35,796 bases of DNA, from the NCBI GenBank assembly GCA_023254245.1, contig JALQYE010000021.1, positions 1-35,796 of the forward strand. Reading direction: 5' to 3'. The notes below the pieces were generated by a model. That model did not search any database, had not been told where the DNA came from, and saw only the letters and a list, made by a program, of their open reading frames with translations. Position numbers and translations under genes: made by a program. Shown here in pieces: positions 7,132 through 15,175 of the stretch. The stretch is from Emticicia sp. Lineage in GTDB: Bacteria; Bacteroidota; Bacteroidia; Cytophagales; Spirosomataceae. How positions within the stretch are numbered: position 1 is the stretch's first letter; each line of letters opens with the position of its first letter.

Positions 7132-8811
7132 ATGAAAAGGTGCTATAGTCTTTTCATCCTTTTGCTGATAACGCACGCATTAGTGGCACAACAAGCCACT
7201 CTTTCAGAAAGGGAATATGCCCTAAAATACAAAAAGGCAGTGCAATTATACGCTGGGCAACAATATCTTGAAGCCCAAAGCGAACTCACTCCACTCACCA
7301 ATCGAAAGTACACTAACTCGATGGTGCCTTACGCCCATTTCTATCACGCCCTTTGTTCATTCAAACAAAATAAGTTTTTTGAGGCCCGCATCGTATTACG
7401 TCAGCTTTTTGAACGGTTTCCTGATTGGGATAAAATTGATGAAGCATATTACCTCTATGCCAATGCCGCACTCTCTGATAATTATATAGATGAAGGAATG
7501 CAGTATATTAACCGTATTTCAGGAACAATCCTCAAAAAAGATATCGAAAATATGCTTTACTACCATTTCAGTAAAGTAACAGACCGCACTCAACTAAAGC
7601 AACTCAATCAGAAATTCCCCAATAATGCAATTATCGCACAAATACTCGTCGATAACATTCAAAAAAGCCGAAATGTAAGCAAAGAAGAGTTAGAGATTTC
7701 TGACCAACTTACTAATCGCTTTAATTTAGGCGAAAGCACTACTAACCCAAAAAAGTCAACTACTCAACACAAAAGAGAAAATAAAGGGGTAGTAAATATT
7801 GCAGTCTTATTACCTTTCAGACTTAATGATTTCGATGCTAGTAAAGGAAACCGTGCGAATCAGTATATCTATGATTTATATGCAGGAATGAAATTGGCTA
7901 AAAATAAACTCGAAGCAGAGCAAATCAATGTTAATTTACTAACATTTGATATTGACCGTGATGCGAGCCTAATATCAGCCTTAGTGGAAGATAATCAGTT
8001 TTCTCAAATTGATTTATTGATTGGACCACTTTATCCCGAGGCCAATAAAATAGCAAATAACTTTGCAAAATCGAATGATGTAGTGCAGGTGCATCCGCTT
8101 TCAAATAATCGACAACTCATATCGAGCGATAAAAATACGTTTTTGGCAGCCCCATCATTTGAGACACAATCGGCAAAAGCACTGGAATACATGAAAACGC
8201 AAACGATTGGAAGAACAGTTGCAATTTATTACGGCAATACCCGAAAAGACTCAACCTTCGCTTATGCCTATCGCGATGAAGCAACAAAGGCAGGAATTGA
8301 AGTAATTACGATAAGGAAATTTACAAATCCCGAAGATATTGACACTCGCCGCCGACCAAGCCATGTTTTTATTTCAGGCAGTGAAACTACTTTTGGAGGA
8401 AAAGTCATCAATGCTCTTGATAAAAAGAAAGTTACTTCACCAATTATAGCCGCATCTTCGGCATTTGATTTTGAAGGGTCTTCGCTTACTATTTTTAGTA
8501 GAGAACTCTCTTTAATTCAATTAGATTATGTCAATCGAGATAAAGATGAAGTAAAAAACTTTAGAAGTCTTTATTTCAATGAACAAAATATTGCTCCTTC
8601 CTACTACAGTTATTGGGGCTATGATATGCTAATTTTCTATGCAAGAATGCTTAACGCTGGTAAAAATCAACTGCGTAATAGCCTGAATGCCATTGAATAC
8701 ACCCAAGGATATACCTTAGATGGATTTGATTATACCAACGGCTCAAATGAAAATCAGATTGTGCCGATTATCAAATATCAAGATGGGAGATTTATTGAAG
8801 TAATGCGATAG
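7132..8811 (+). CDS. Exported TPR plus periplasmic-binding-fold protein
   Basis: A 559-residue protein with a Sec signal peptide (MKRCYSLFILLLITHALVAQ, cut near VAQ-Q). Residues about 30-135 form tetratricopeptide-like helices (YALKYKKAVQLYAGQQYLEAQ; AHFYHALCSFKQNKFFEARIVLRQLFERFPDW). A low-complexity Ser/Thr/Lys linker near 200-218 joins this to a type 1 periplasmic-binding fold (about 220-559: VNIAVLLPFRLNDFD, YAGMKLAKNKLEAE, IDLLIGPLYPEA). No permease or ATPase genes are nearby, so it is unlikely to be part of a classical ABC importer. TPR plus binding-protein architecture is also found in the peptidoglycan-synthase activator LpoA; a cell-wall or envelope sensor role is an inference from that analogy. 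A strong terminator follows. Confidence 0.75.
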   Translation: MKRCYSLFILLLITHALVAQQATLSEREYALKYKKAVQLYAGQQYLEAQSELTPLTNRKYTNSMVPYAHFYHALCSFKQNKFFEARIVLRQLFERFPDWDKIDEAYYLYANAALSDNYIDEGMQYINRISGTILKKDIENMLYYHFSKVTDRTQLKQLNQKFPNNAIIAQILVDNIQKSRNVSKEELEISDQLTNRFNLGESTTNPKKSTTQHKRENKGVVNIAVLLPFRLNDFDASKGNRANQYIYDLYAGMKLAKNKLEAEQINVNLLTFDIDRDASLISALVEDNQFSQIDLLIGPLYPEANKIANNFAKSNDVVQVHPLSNNRQLISSDKNTFLAAPSFETQSAKALEYMKTQTIGRTVAIYYGNTRKDSTFAYAYRDEATKAGIEVITIRKFTNPEDIDTRRRPSHVFISGSETTFGGKVINALDKKKVTSPIIAASSAFDFEGSSLTIFSRELSLIQLDYVNRDKDEVKNFRSLYFNEQNIAPSYYSYWGYDMLIFYARMLNAGKNQLRNSLNAIEYTQGYTLDGFDYTNGSNENQIVPIIKYQDGRFIEVMR

Positions 8812-8873
8812 ATACTGGTTATTAGTTGATTTATGACTGGAAAATTAGTTTGCAGCACAAAACATAAAAAAAT

Positions 8874-8905
8874 TGGGATTGCAGTCGTGCAATCCCATTT
8901 TTTTT
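8874..8905. terminator. Strong bidirectional terminator between convergent genes
   Basis: TGGGATTGCA (8874-8883), loop GTCG, TGCAATCCCA (8888-8897) form a perfect 10-bp stem. Eight T follow on the plus strand (8898-8905) and a T-rich run (AATTTTTTT) follows on the minus strand, so it can serve both the plus-strand TPR gene and the minus-strand coiled-coil gene. Confidence 0.92.
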
Positions 8906-8924
8906 ATGCAAAATCAATGCAAAA

Positions 8925-9908
8925 TTATTCAAATAATTTATCGTACTGATTACCTGAAGATTTACTCGAAGAAACACTGCTTCCTGCAATCAAGGCTTTC
9001 TTATCATCTCCCAAAAGGAGTGATACACCCTCTTTCTCCCATTTCTCCAACATATTTAAGCCTTCTTCTTCAAATACGCCATTTTGAAGGTCAATCGAAT
9101 CCATGAAGTTGGAAGATACTTCCATGAAACGTTGCATTTCGCCTACTTTTTGGCTCACATCATCGGTGATTGATTCCATGGCCATATCAAACATTTGGCG
9201 TTGGTCTTTGTCTCCGTTCATGATATTCATCGCCGAACGCATTGCTGAGTGGCTCGCACGAATTGCCTTACGCTCTTGTTCTTTCACCACCACTTGGTCT
9301 TTAATGTCTTCGAGCATAATTTCAGAGTTTTCATACATTTTACCCAATACTCGGTAAAGAATTTCCATTTTTTTGTACAAATCATCGAGTTTCATGTTCG
9401 ACTCTTGCAAACGACCCGCCTTACGAGCTTTCAGCACCATCATGGCTTGTCTGTCAGTTTCCTTAGCTTTGCTTGCCAGTGTAAGGTCATTCTGAATCTG
9501 TTTTTTGTTGTTTTCGATGATAGTTTTCAAATTTATCATCTGTCCTTTTAGCTTCGAAATTTGCTGATTCATCTTACCTAAATTTCCTTGAAGCTCATCA
9601 ATATACGTTTTCAAGATTCCGATAGGGTCGAGTTGAATGAATAATCCCGTAACCCAACGCATAATGCTTTTATAAATGTAAAAAATCAAATTTCGCATTT
9701 TAGGGTCGAGAATCATATAGATTACCGCCGCCAAAACAATCAGCAAACCAGCTAAATAGAGCGTATTTGATGCCAACGTTATCAGAAATGGTAATGCTTG
9801 GTATAGCAAATATCCTCCTCCCAATAATGCACCTGCGGCAAAAAGCATTCCCGTTGTACCTTCTGGGCGATTCCAAAATGATTTAGGTTTTGATTCTTGT
9901 AATTCCAT
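8925..9908 (-). CDS. Membrane-anchored coiled-coil protein of unknown function
   Basis: A 327-residue protein. After a short polar N-terminus there are two adjacent membrane helices (residues about 19-42, GMLFAAGALLGGGYLLYQALPF, and 45-67, TLASNTLYLAGLLIVLAAVIYMI), then a long, almost uninterrupted charged helical region (about 95-260) rich in Lys, Glu, Gln and Met, predicted to be a coiled coil, and a Ser-rich tail. This recalls membrane-bound PspA/IM30-like or XpaC-like proteins in shape, but I cannot identify a known domain. It follows, on the same strand and 148 bases downstream, another coiled-coil protein; the two probably work together at the inner membrane. A REP-like hairpin lies between them. 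Confidence 0.65.
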   Translation of the reverse strand: MELQESKPKSFWNRPEGTTGMLFAAGALLGGGYLLYQALPFLITLASNTLYLAGLLIVLAAVIYMILDPKMRNLIFYIYKSIMRWVTGLFIQLDPIGILKTYIDELQGNLGKMNQQISKLKGQMINLKTIIENNKKQIQNDLTLASKAKETDRQAMMVLKARKAGRLQESNMKLDDLYKKMEILYRVLGKMYENSEIMLEDIKDQVVVKEQERKAIRASHSAMRSAMNIMNGDKDQRQMFDMAMESITDDVSQKVGEMQRFMEVSSNFMDSIDLQNGVFEEEGLNMLEKWEKEGVSLLLGDDKKALIAGSSVSSSKSSGNQYDKLFE

Positions 9909-9920
9909 TGTTAAAAGACC

Positions 9921-9942
9921 ACCCCCAGCCCCTAAAGGGGAG
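9921..9942. repeat. Short REP-like GC-rich palindrome
   Basis: The stretch ACCCCCAGCCCCTAAAGGGG (9921-9940) contains the palindrome CCCCT-AA-AGGGG (9929-9940) and stands out as GC-rich in an AT-rich intergenic gap. From memory, similar CCCCAGCCCCTAAAGGGGAG sequences are scattered between genes in many Bacteroidota genomes. A copy count in the genome would settle it. Confidence 0.45.
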
Positions 9943-10056
9943 TTTTGTTTATTTTATGATTGATAACCGTTGAGAGAGGGGCTAACCTCCTACTGGTTTA
10001 GGTAATATTTTAATGGATAATTGAGAATGGATTATTCTCAGATAAAACTACATTTT

Positions 10057-10722
10057 CTATTTCAAATACTTCTTCATGTTTTCAACATCTTGTCCGATTT
10101 GGCCAATTAAATCGCTGTAAGTAGCATGAAAATCGCTGAGAGTTGTTTCTATTTTTACGACTGCTTCCGATATTTCTGCTTTCATTTTGCCCATGTCTTC
10201 TTGGTGGGCTGCTATTTCTTGCGTGAGTCTGGCAATTTGCTCGCCTTTGGCTTTAATTGTTGCATCAAGGTCTGTAATAGCTTTTTCTTTACTTCCAATT
10301 TGCTTTTGACGTTGTGCATTGACCGATTCTTGAAATTTTGAGTCTTCGGTCTTTAATACATTCAGATAAAACTGTGCCGAATCATTGAGCTGCTGGCTCG
10401 AAACACCCATTGCTTGTGCCGCAGCATAAGCCGAACTATATCGAGTTGCTTCATCCATTGGCATTTTAGCAAGGGTTTGCAAAGATTTTTTGTATTCCAA
10501 ATAATCAAACCCAGGCTGATTATTCGTTTCCATTGCTTCAAACAAAATGTCGTAAAACTTATCTGAGACTTTGCCCGTTGGCATTACTACCTCAGTTTTT
10601 GTTGTCGCCGTAGCGGGCTTGGTAGTTGCATCAGTTTTTGCAGAAGTAGCTTCGGCAGCTTGTCCATCGGTTGGAGTCTGAACAATAAAAATACCTTTTA
10701 ATTTTGATAAAAAATCGCTCAT
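10057..10722 (-). CDS. Soluble coiled-coil protein, partner of the membrane coiled-coil protein
   Basis: A 221-residue protein with no signal peptide or membrane helix. Residues about 17-48 are a low-complexity Ala/Thr/Lys linker (KTDATTKPATATTK). Residues about 50-130 form a compact helical domain (KFYDILFEAMETNNQPGFDYLEYKKSLQTL; MDEATRYSSAYAAAQAMGV), and 130-221 is a heptad-like coiled coil (IGSKEKAITDLDATIKAKGEQ). I do not recognise a named family. The gene is followed after 148 bases by the membrane-anchored coiled-coil gene on the same strand, which suggests a two-component cytoplasmic/membrane complex. The ATG at 10722-10720 is the first start in the frame. Confidence 0.65.
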   Translation of the reverse strand: MSDFLSKLKGIFIVQTPTDGQAAEATSAKTDATTKPATATTKTEVVMPTGKVSDKFYDILFEAMETNNQPGFDYLEYKKSLQTLAKMPMDEATRYSSAYAAAQAMGVSSQQLNDSAQFYLNVLKTEDSKFQESVNAQRQKQIGSKEKAITDLDATIKAKGEQIARLTQEIAAHQEDMGKMKAEISEAVVKIETTLSDFHATYSDLIGQIGQDVENMKKYLK

Positions 10723-10728
10723 TGTTTT

Positions 10729-10831
10729 TAGGTTTTAGGACGTAGATTTTAGGTATTAACTTTTTGTGTTCACATTAGTTATATATAACTTTTGGCATGT
10801 AGTAAGGAAAAAAGGTTTGTCCTAAAACCTA
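10729..10831. repeat. Inverted repeat in the 318-bp gap before the DUF1553 gene
   Basis: TAGGTTTTAGGAC (10729-10741) is perfectly inverted as GTCCTAAAACCTA (10819-10831). Flanking words (GTAGATTTTAGGTA on one side; TACATCCTATATACCT on the other) extend the pairing imperfectly. The rest of the divergent gap 10723-11040 holds no credible gene; the small plus-strand ORF at 10792-10989 has no recognisable features. Confidence 0.5.
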
Positions 10832-11006
10832 ATTCCTACATCCTATATACCTCAAATGCGATACAAACTTTTGGGTATTTCAAGGATTCTGCAAATTATT
10901 TCATACAACCCAAGCAAAAGGTGTGTCGAATGGCTAAATTTAGTGATGATATTTTGAATATAAATTATTCTCACAAAATATTTATATGAAATCAGCTCGA
11001 AAGTCT

Positions 11007-11014
11007 TAAATTTG
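11007..11014 (+). promoter_or_regulatory. -7 promoter element for the DUF1553 operon
   Basis: TAAATTTG matches TAnnTTTG exactly, 26 bases before the ATG at 11041. A clear -33 element is lacking; ATG at 10985-10987 occupies the position expected for TTG. Confidence 0.45.
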
Positions 11015-11040
11015 TAAGACCCATACTTGTATAGACATCT

Positions 11041-13788
11041 ATGAAACGCTCAAAACTATTTCTTCTAAGTGCTTCTGTTGCGGCTGTTATTGGCTCAATG
11101 GCGTTTAGCTTCAATCCATTCAAAAAAGAGGTTGATTTCAATACTGACGTAAAGCCGATTTTGAACAAACACTGCGTGGCTTGTCATGGCGGGGTAAAAA
11201 AAGCAGCAAACTTAAGTTTTTTGTTTTCGCACGAAGCTATCAATACTAAAGGGAAATCGGGAAAAATTGCGATTGTGGCGGGCAATGCCGAACATTCGGA
11301 ATTTTATAAACGACTCATCACGAATGATTTAGACGAGCGAATGCCAAAAAACGAAGAACCACTCAAAAAAGAAGAAATAGAAATACTGAAACGCTGGATT
11401 GATGGTGGTGCAAAATGGGGCGAACATTGGGCGTATCAGAAACCCGAAAAACCAAATGTACCATCAATTGGTGGATTCTTTGCTCGAATCGGGCTCTTTA
11501 AAGACGATGAAACTCGCTTTGCAAAAAACGAAATCGACCATTTTGTGTTGGAAAAACTCAAAAAAGAAGGACTTTCGCATGCTCCCGAAGCCGAAAAAGG
11601 CACATTGCTACGGAGAGTTTATTTAGATTTAACTGGCCTACCTCCTACCGAACAGCAATTACAAGATTTTTTGAAAGATGAATCGGACGATGCCTACGAA
11701 AAGGTAGTGAATAAACTTCTGGCTTCGCCTGCGTATGGTGAGCGTTGGGCAGCTATGTGGCTCGATTTGGCTCGCTACGCCGACACCAAAGGCTATGAGC
11801 GTGATGTTTACCGAAATATTTGGCGGTATAGAGATTATGTAATCAAGGCTTTTAACGAGGATAAGCCTTTCGACCAATTTACGATTGAACAACTGGCGGG
11901 CGATTTATTGCCCAACCCAACTGATAATCAACTCGTTGCAACGGCTTTTCATAGAAATACCATGACTAACGATGAAGGTGGAACAGTTGACGAAGAGTTT
12001 AGAGTAGCCGCTCAAATTGACCGTGTAAATACTACTTTTGATGTTTGGCAAGGAACAACAATGGCCTGTGTGCAGTGCCACACGCACCCGTATGACCCTT
12101 TCGTGCATGACGAATATTATAAAACAATGGCGTTTTTTAATAATACTCGTGATGAAGACGTGGTGAGCGAAACCCCCTATTTGAGATTCTATAAAAAAGA
12201 AGACTCAACCAAAATTCAAGAAATAAAAAAGTGGATTTTAAGTAAAAGTTCACCCCAAAAAGCCCAAGAATTTGAGCATTTTGCCCGAGTTTTAGAACCG
12301 AAATTCAATTCACACGACATTGAGCAATTATCGCCTGTCACTTCTTCCCTGCTCGATGCCAAATATTTGGGACTTCAACATACAGGTTACGGCAGGTTAC
12401 GGAACGTTACGCTAACTGGTAAAAACAGAATGTTGATGACCTTCAATACGGGCAACGAAAAAGGCACACTACTCGTAAGAGATAATGCCTTAGATGGTAA
12501 AATTTTGGTAAATATTCCGATATTCAAGACCCGTGACACGGTGATGTTTTATAATTTGCCGAAGTTAGAAGGCAAACATGATTTGTATTTTGTATTTACC
12601 AATCCCAAAACTCCGAAAGAATGGTTACAAATCAAATGGGTAGCATTTCAGAATACTTTTGCAGAAACACCTGATTATCAACTCGTTGAAGCAAAATACA
12701 AAGAAGTTTTAAATGCAAAAGCTGATTACAGTCCGATTTTAGTAGAGGGTACAGGAGATTTGGCACGAAAACAACATATTTTCGAGCGAGGAAATTGGCT
12801 CGTAAAAGGCAAAGAGGTTAAACCTGACGTTCCGAAATATTTATCACAAATGCCAAAGGAATATCCTCGTAATAGATTAGGTTTTGCTAAATGGTTGGTA
12901 GATGGCCAAAATCCACTTACTTCGAGAGTGATTGTGAATCGTTTTTGGGAGCAGATTTTCGGCACTGGAATCGTAGAAACTGTTGAAGATTTTGGGACAC
13001 AAGGTTTTACTCCATCGCATCCCGAAATGCTTGATTATCTGGCCGTTACTTTTCAAGATGATATGCAATGGAGCGTCAAGAAACTACTTAAAATGATGGT
13101 AATGTCAGGCACCTATCGTCAATCTTCGGTAGTCAATCAAACTTTAGTTGAGAAAGACCCCACGAATAAATTCTTAGCTCGTGGCCCACGCATCAGGCTC
13201 ACGGCCGAGCAAGTTCGTGACCAAGCGTTGCTCGTGAGTGGGCTTTTATCGCAGAAAATGTACGGTAAAAGCGTAATGCCTTATCAGCCCGAAGGAATGT
13301 GGCAGTCGCCGTGGAGTGGAGAATCGTGGAATACATCAAATGGTGAAGATAAACATCGTCGTGCGATTTATACATTTTGGAAACGCACTTCACCTTATCC
13401 TTCGATGATGTCGTTTGATGCACCGAGCCGAGAATTTTGTCAGTCGAGACGCTTACGCACCAATACCCCTTTGCAAGCACTCGTAACCCTCAACGACCCT
13501 GCGTATGTAGAGGCAGCTCAAGAGTTGGCAAAAAGTATGTTAAAGAAAGGCAAAACGCCCGAACAACAGATTCAGGCAGGTTTCAATAAAATTATGATGC
13601 GAGATATTGATGAAAGAGAATTACGAATTCTTACGAAACTTTATCATCAAACCGAACAACAATACAAGAAAAACCCTGTGGAAGCCTATAAGTTTTTTGG
13701 TCGCTCAGATACTTCTCCTTCTTTGGCAGCTATGGCCGTTACAGCTAACGCAATGATGAATTTAGATGAAGTGGTGACGAAGGAATAA
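11041..13788 (+). CDS. Exported c-type-cytochrome-like protein with PSCyt1, DUF1549 and DUF1553 domains
   Basis: A 915-residue exported protein. After a signal peptide (residues 1-23) comes a planctomycete-type cytochrome c domain with a CVACH haem motif at 45-49 and distal Met candidates near the RMPKNEEP stretch. The DUF1549 (PSCyt2) domain follows (about 160-370: LRRVYLDLTGLPPTE, ARYADTKGYERD, FDQFTIEQLAGDLLPNP) with a second Cys-x-x-Cys-His, CVQCH, at 343-347. The C-terminal DUF1553 (PSD1) domain spans about 625-890 (NRFWEQIFGTGIVETVEDFG; SFDAPSREFCQSRRLRTNTPLQALVTLNDP). Family members are periplasmic and often linked to polysaccharide or sulfated-sugar use; the reaction is unknown. Here the usual DUF1501 partner is missing. 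Two small genes follow at 11 and 45 bases and may share its transcript. Confidence 0.9.
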   Translation: MKRSKLFLLSASVAAVIGSMAFSFNPFKKEVDFNTDVKPILNKHCVACHGGVKKAANLSFLFSHEAINTKGKSGKIAIVAGNAEHSEFYKRLITNDLDERMPKNEEPLKKEEIEILKRWIDGGAKWGEHWAYQKPEKPNVPSIGGFFARIGLFKDDETRFAKNEIDHFVLEKLKKEGLSHAPEAEKGTLLRRVYLDLTGLPPTEQQLQDFLKDESDDAYEKVVNKLLASPAYGERWAAMWLDLARYADTKGYERDVYRNIWRYRDYVIKAFNEDKPFDQFTIEQLAGDLLPNPTDNQLVATAFHRNTMTNDEGGTVDEEFRVAAQIDRVNTTFDVWQGTTMACVQCHTHPYDPFVHDEYYKTMAFFNNTRDEDVVSETPYLRFYKKEDSTKIQEIKKWILSKSSPQKAQEFEHFARVLEPKFNSHDIEQLSPVTSSLLDAKYLGLQHTGYGRLRNVTLTGKNRMLMTFNTGNEKGTLLVRDNALDGKILVNIPIFKTRDTVMFYNLPKLEGKHDLYFVFTNPKTPKEWLQIKWVAFQNTFAETPDYQLVEAKYKEVLNAKADYSPILVEGTGDLARKQHIFERGNWLVKGKEVKPDVPKYLSQMPKEYPRNRLGFAKWLVDGQNPLTSRVIVNRFWEQIFGTGIVETVEDFGTQGFTPSHPEMLDYLAVTFQDDMQWSVKKLLKMMVMSGTYRQSSVVNQTLVEKDPTNKFLARGPRIRLTAEQVRDQALLVSGLLSQKMYGKSVMPYQPEGMWQSPWSGESWNTSNGEDKHRRAIYTFWKRTSPYPSMMSFDAPSREFCQSRRLRTNTPLQALVTLNDPAYVEAAQELAKSMLKKGKTPEQQIQAGFNKIMMRDIDERELRILTKLYHQTEQQYKKNPVEAYKFFGRSDTSPSLAAMAVTANAMMNLDEVVTKE

Positions 13789-13799
13789 AAATATAATTT

Positions 13800-14117
13800 A
13801 TGAACTTACTTTTTGTATGCAGCAGAAATCAGTGGCGAAGCCCAACGGCTGAGGAAATATTCAAAAATAATCAAGAACATCAAGCAAAATCGGCTGGAAC
13901 TGAGCCTTCGGCACGCATAAAAATTACCGAAAAGCTTATCAACTGGGCAGATATTATCTTTGTAATGGAAAAGAAACATAAAGAACGACTTAAACAAAGA
14001 TTTGCTACGGTGGTCGATGAAAAAGAGGTAATTGTCTTAGATATTCCTGATGAGTATCAATTTATGGATGAAGAATTAGTAGATTTAATCAAACTTTCGG
14101 TTTCACCCTATTTATAA
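13800..14117 (+). CDS. Minimal low-molecular-weight protein tyrosine phosphatase-like protein
   Basis: A 105-residue cytosolic protein, shorter than the usual 140-160 residues. It starts MNLLFVCSRNQWRSPTAE, a phosphatase P-loop CX5R with nucleophile Cys7 and Arg13. The second P-loop cysteine of classical enzymes is Trp here and the glycine is Arg. The downstream segment LDIPDEYQFMDEEL supplies acidic residues where the family has its general-acid Asp-Pro loop. Related short proteins occur widely in bacteria. It lies 11 bases after the DUF1553 gene and 45 bases before the isomerase-like gene, so it is probably co-transcribed. Whether it is a true tyrosine phosphatase is uncertain. Confidence 0.8.
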   Translation: MNLLFVCSRNQWRSPTAEEIFKNNQEHQAKSAGTEPSARIKITEKLINWADIIFVMEKKHKERLKQRFATVVDEKEVIVLDIPDEYQFMDEELVDLIKLSVSPYL

Positions 14118-14162
14118 AATCATTAAATTTAAATTCAATCTATCAAAACCTACGATAAACTT

Positions 14163-15065
14163 ATGGAAAGAAGAGAATTTCTTCAAAAAGGTGCATTAGC
14201 ACTGGCAGGTACAGCCGCTTTTTCGAGCGATTTATTAGCTGCAAAAAAAGAAAAACATGTAGTGGGAGTCCAGCTTTATTCTATCAGAGAAGATATGAAA
14301 AAAGACCCGCTCAATAGTCTGAAGAAAATAGCCGAAATGGGTTATACACACGTAGAACACGCTAACTATATCGACCGCAAATTTTATGGATATTCGGCCA
14401 AAGAGTTTCGCAAAGTATTAGATGATTTAGGTCTAAAAATGCCAAGTGGACATACTGTAATGGGTAAAAAACACTGGGATGAAACAACAAAAGACTTTAC
14501 AGACTCTTGGAAACAAACAGTAGAAGATGCAGCCATTTGTGGACAAAAATATGTAATAAGTCCATCGCTTGATATTAGTATGCGTAAAGACTTAGAGCAA
14601 TTAAAGTATTTTATGGATGTTTTCAATAAATCGGGAGAGCTTTGTAAAAAATCAGGTATGAAGTTTGGTTACCACAACCACGATTTTGAGTTTAGTCTAA
14701 AACTCAGTAGTATCAAGGTTTATGATATAATTATGCAGAACACAGACCCAAGTTTGGTTGCACAGCAACTCGACATTGGTAATATGTACGGTGGTGGCGG
14801 ACGTGCTGCCGATTTATTAAAACAGTACCCAGGTAGATTTGAATTAATGCACGTGAAAGACGAAATCAAAAGTGCAACCGAACACATTGGTTGGGAAAGT
14901 GCGATTCTCGGCACGGGTGTAATCGGTGTGAAAGATATTATTGATACAGGTAAAAAATCGGGTGGTACAACTCAATTTATCATCGAACAAGAGTCTTATC
15001 AAGGTAAAGCTCCACTTGATTGCATGAAAGAAGATTTGGCAATCATGAAAAAGTGGGGCTATTGA
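14163..15065 (+). CDS. Tat-exported sugar phosphate isomerase/epimerase-like TIM-barrel protein
   Basis: A 300-residue protein with a twin-arginine signal: MERREFLQKGALALAGTAAF, where RREFL matches the RRxFL motif, cut near LLAA. The mature part is a xylose-isomerase-like TIM barrel (VGVQLYSIREDMKKDP; FGYHNHDFEF; VAQQLDIGNMYGGGG; LMHVKDEI; IIEQESYQG). His and Glu/Asp residues in YHNHDFEF, LDIGN, HVKDE and IIEQE are the likely divalent metal ligands of the family. The substrate is unknown, probably a sugar or sugar acid handled in the periplasm. It is the last gene before a strong hairpin and follows the DUF1553 and phosphatase-like genes closely, which fits a carbohydrate-linked unit. Confidence 0.87.
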   Translation: MERREFLQKGALALAGTAAFSSDLLAAKKEKHVVGVQLYSIREDMKKDPLNSLKKIAEMGYTHVEHANYIDRKFYGYSAKEFRKVLDDLGLKMPSGHTVMGKKHWDETTKDFTDSWKQTVEDAAICGQKYVISPSLDISMRKDLEQLKYFMDVFNKSGELCKKSGMKFGYHNHDFEFSLKLSSIKVYDIIMQNTDPSLVAQQLDIGNMYGGGGRAADLLKQYPGRFELMHVKDEIKSATEHIGWESAILGTGVIGVKDIIDTGKKSGGTTQFIIEQESYQGKAPLDCMKEDLAIMKKWGY

Positions 15066-15110
15066 TATACTTCAGCTCATAACATTCCTTATAAACTTTA
15101 GTTTTTAATG

Positions 15111-15152
15111 TAAAGTACACAAAGCAGCTTCTTTGTGTACTTTATGTTTTTA
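15111..15152 (+). terminator. Rho-independent terminator after the TIM-barrel gene
   Basis: TAAAGTACACAAAG (15111-15124), loop CAGCTT, CTTTGTGTACTTTA (15131-15144) form a perfect 14-bp stem, followed by the T-rich stretch TGTTTTTAATTCTT. It separates the DUF1553 unit from the aldo/keto reductase. Confidence 0.85.
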
Positions 15153-15175
15153 ATTCTTACAACAAACCAAAATTT

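Noticed and set aside
7132-8811. Reading this gene as an amino-acid ABC transporter binding protein
   Set aside because: N-terminal TPR repeats and the absence of permease and ATPase genes argue against a simple importer component.
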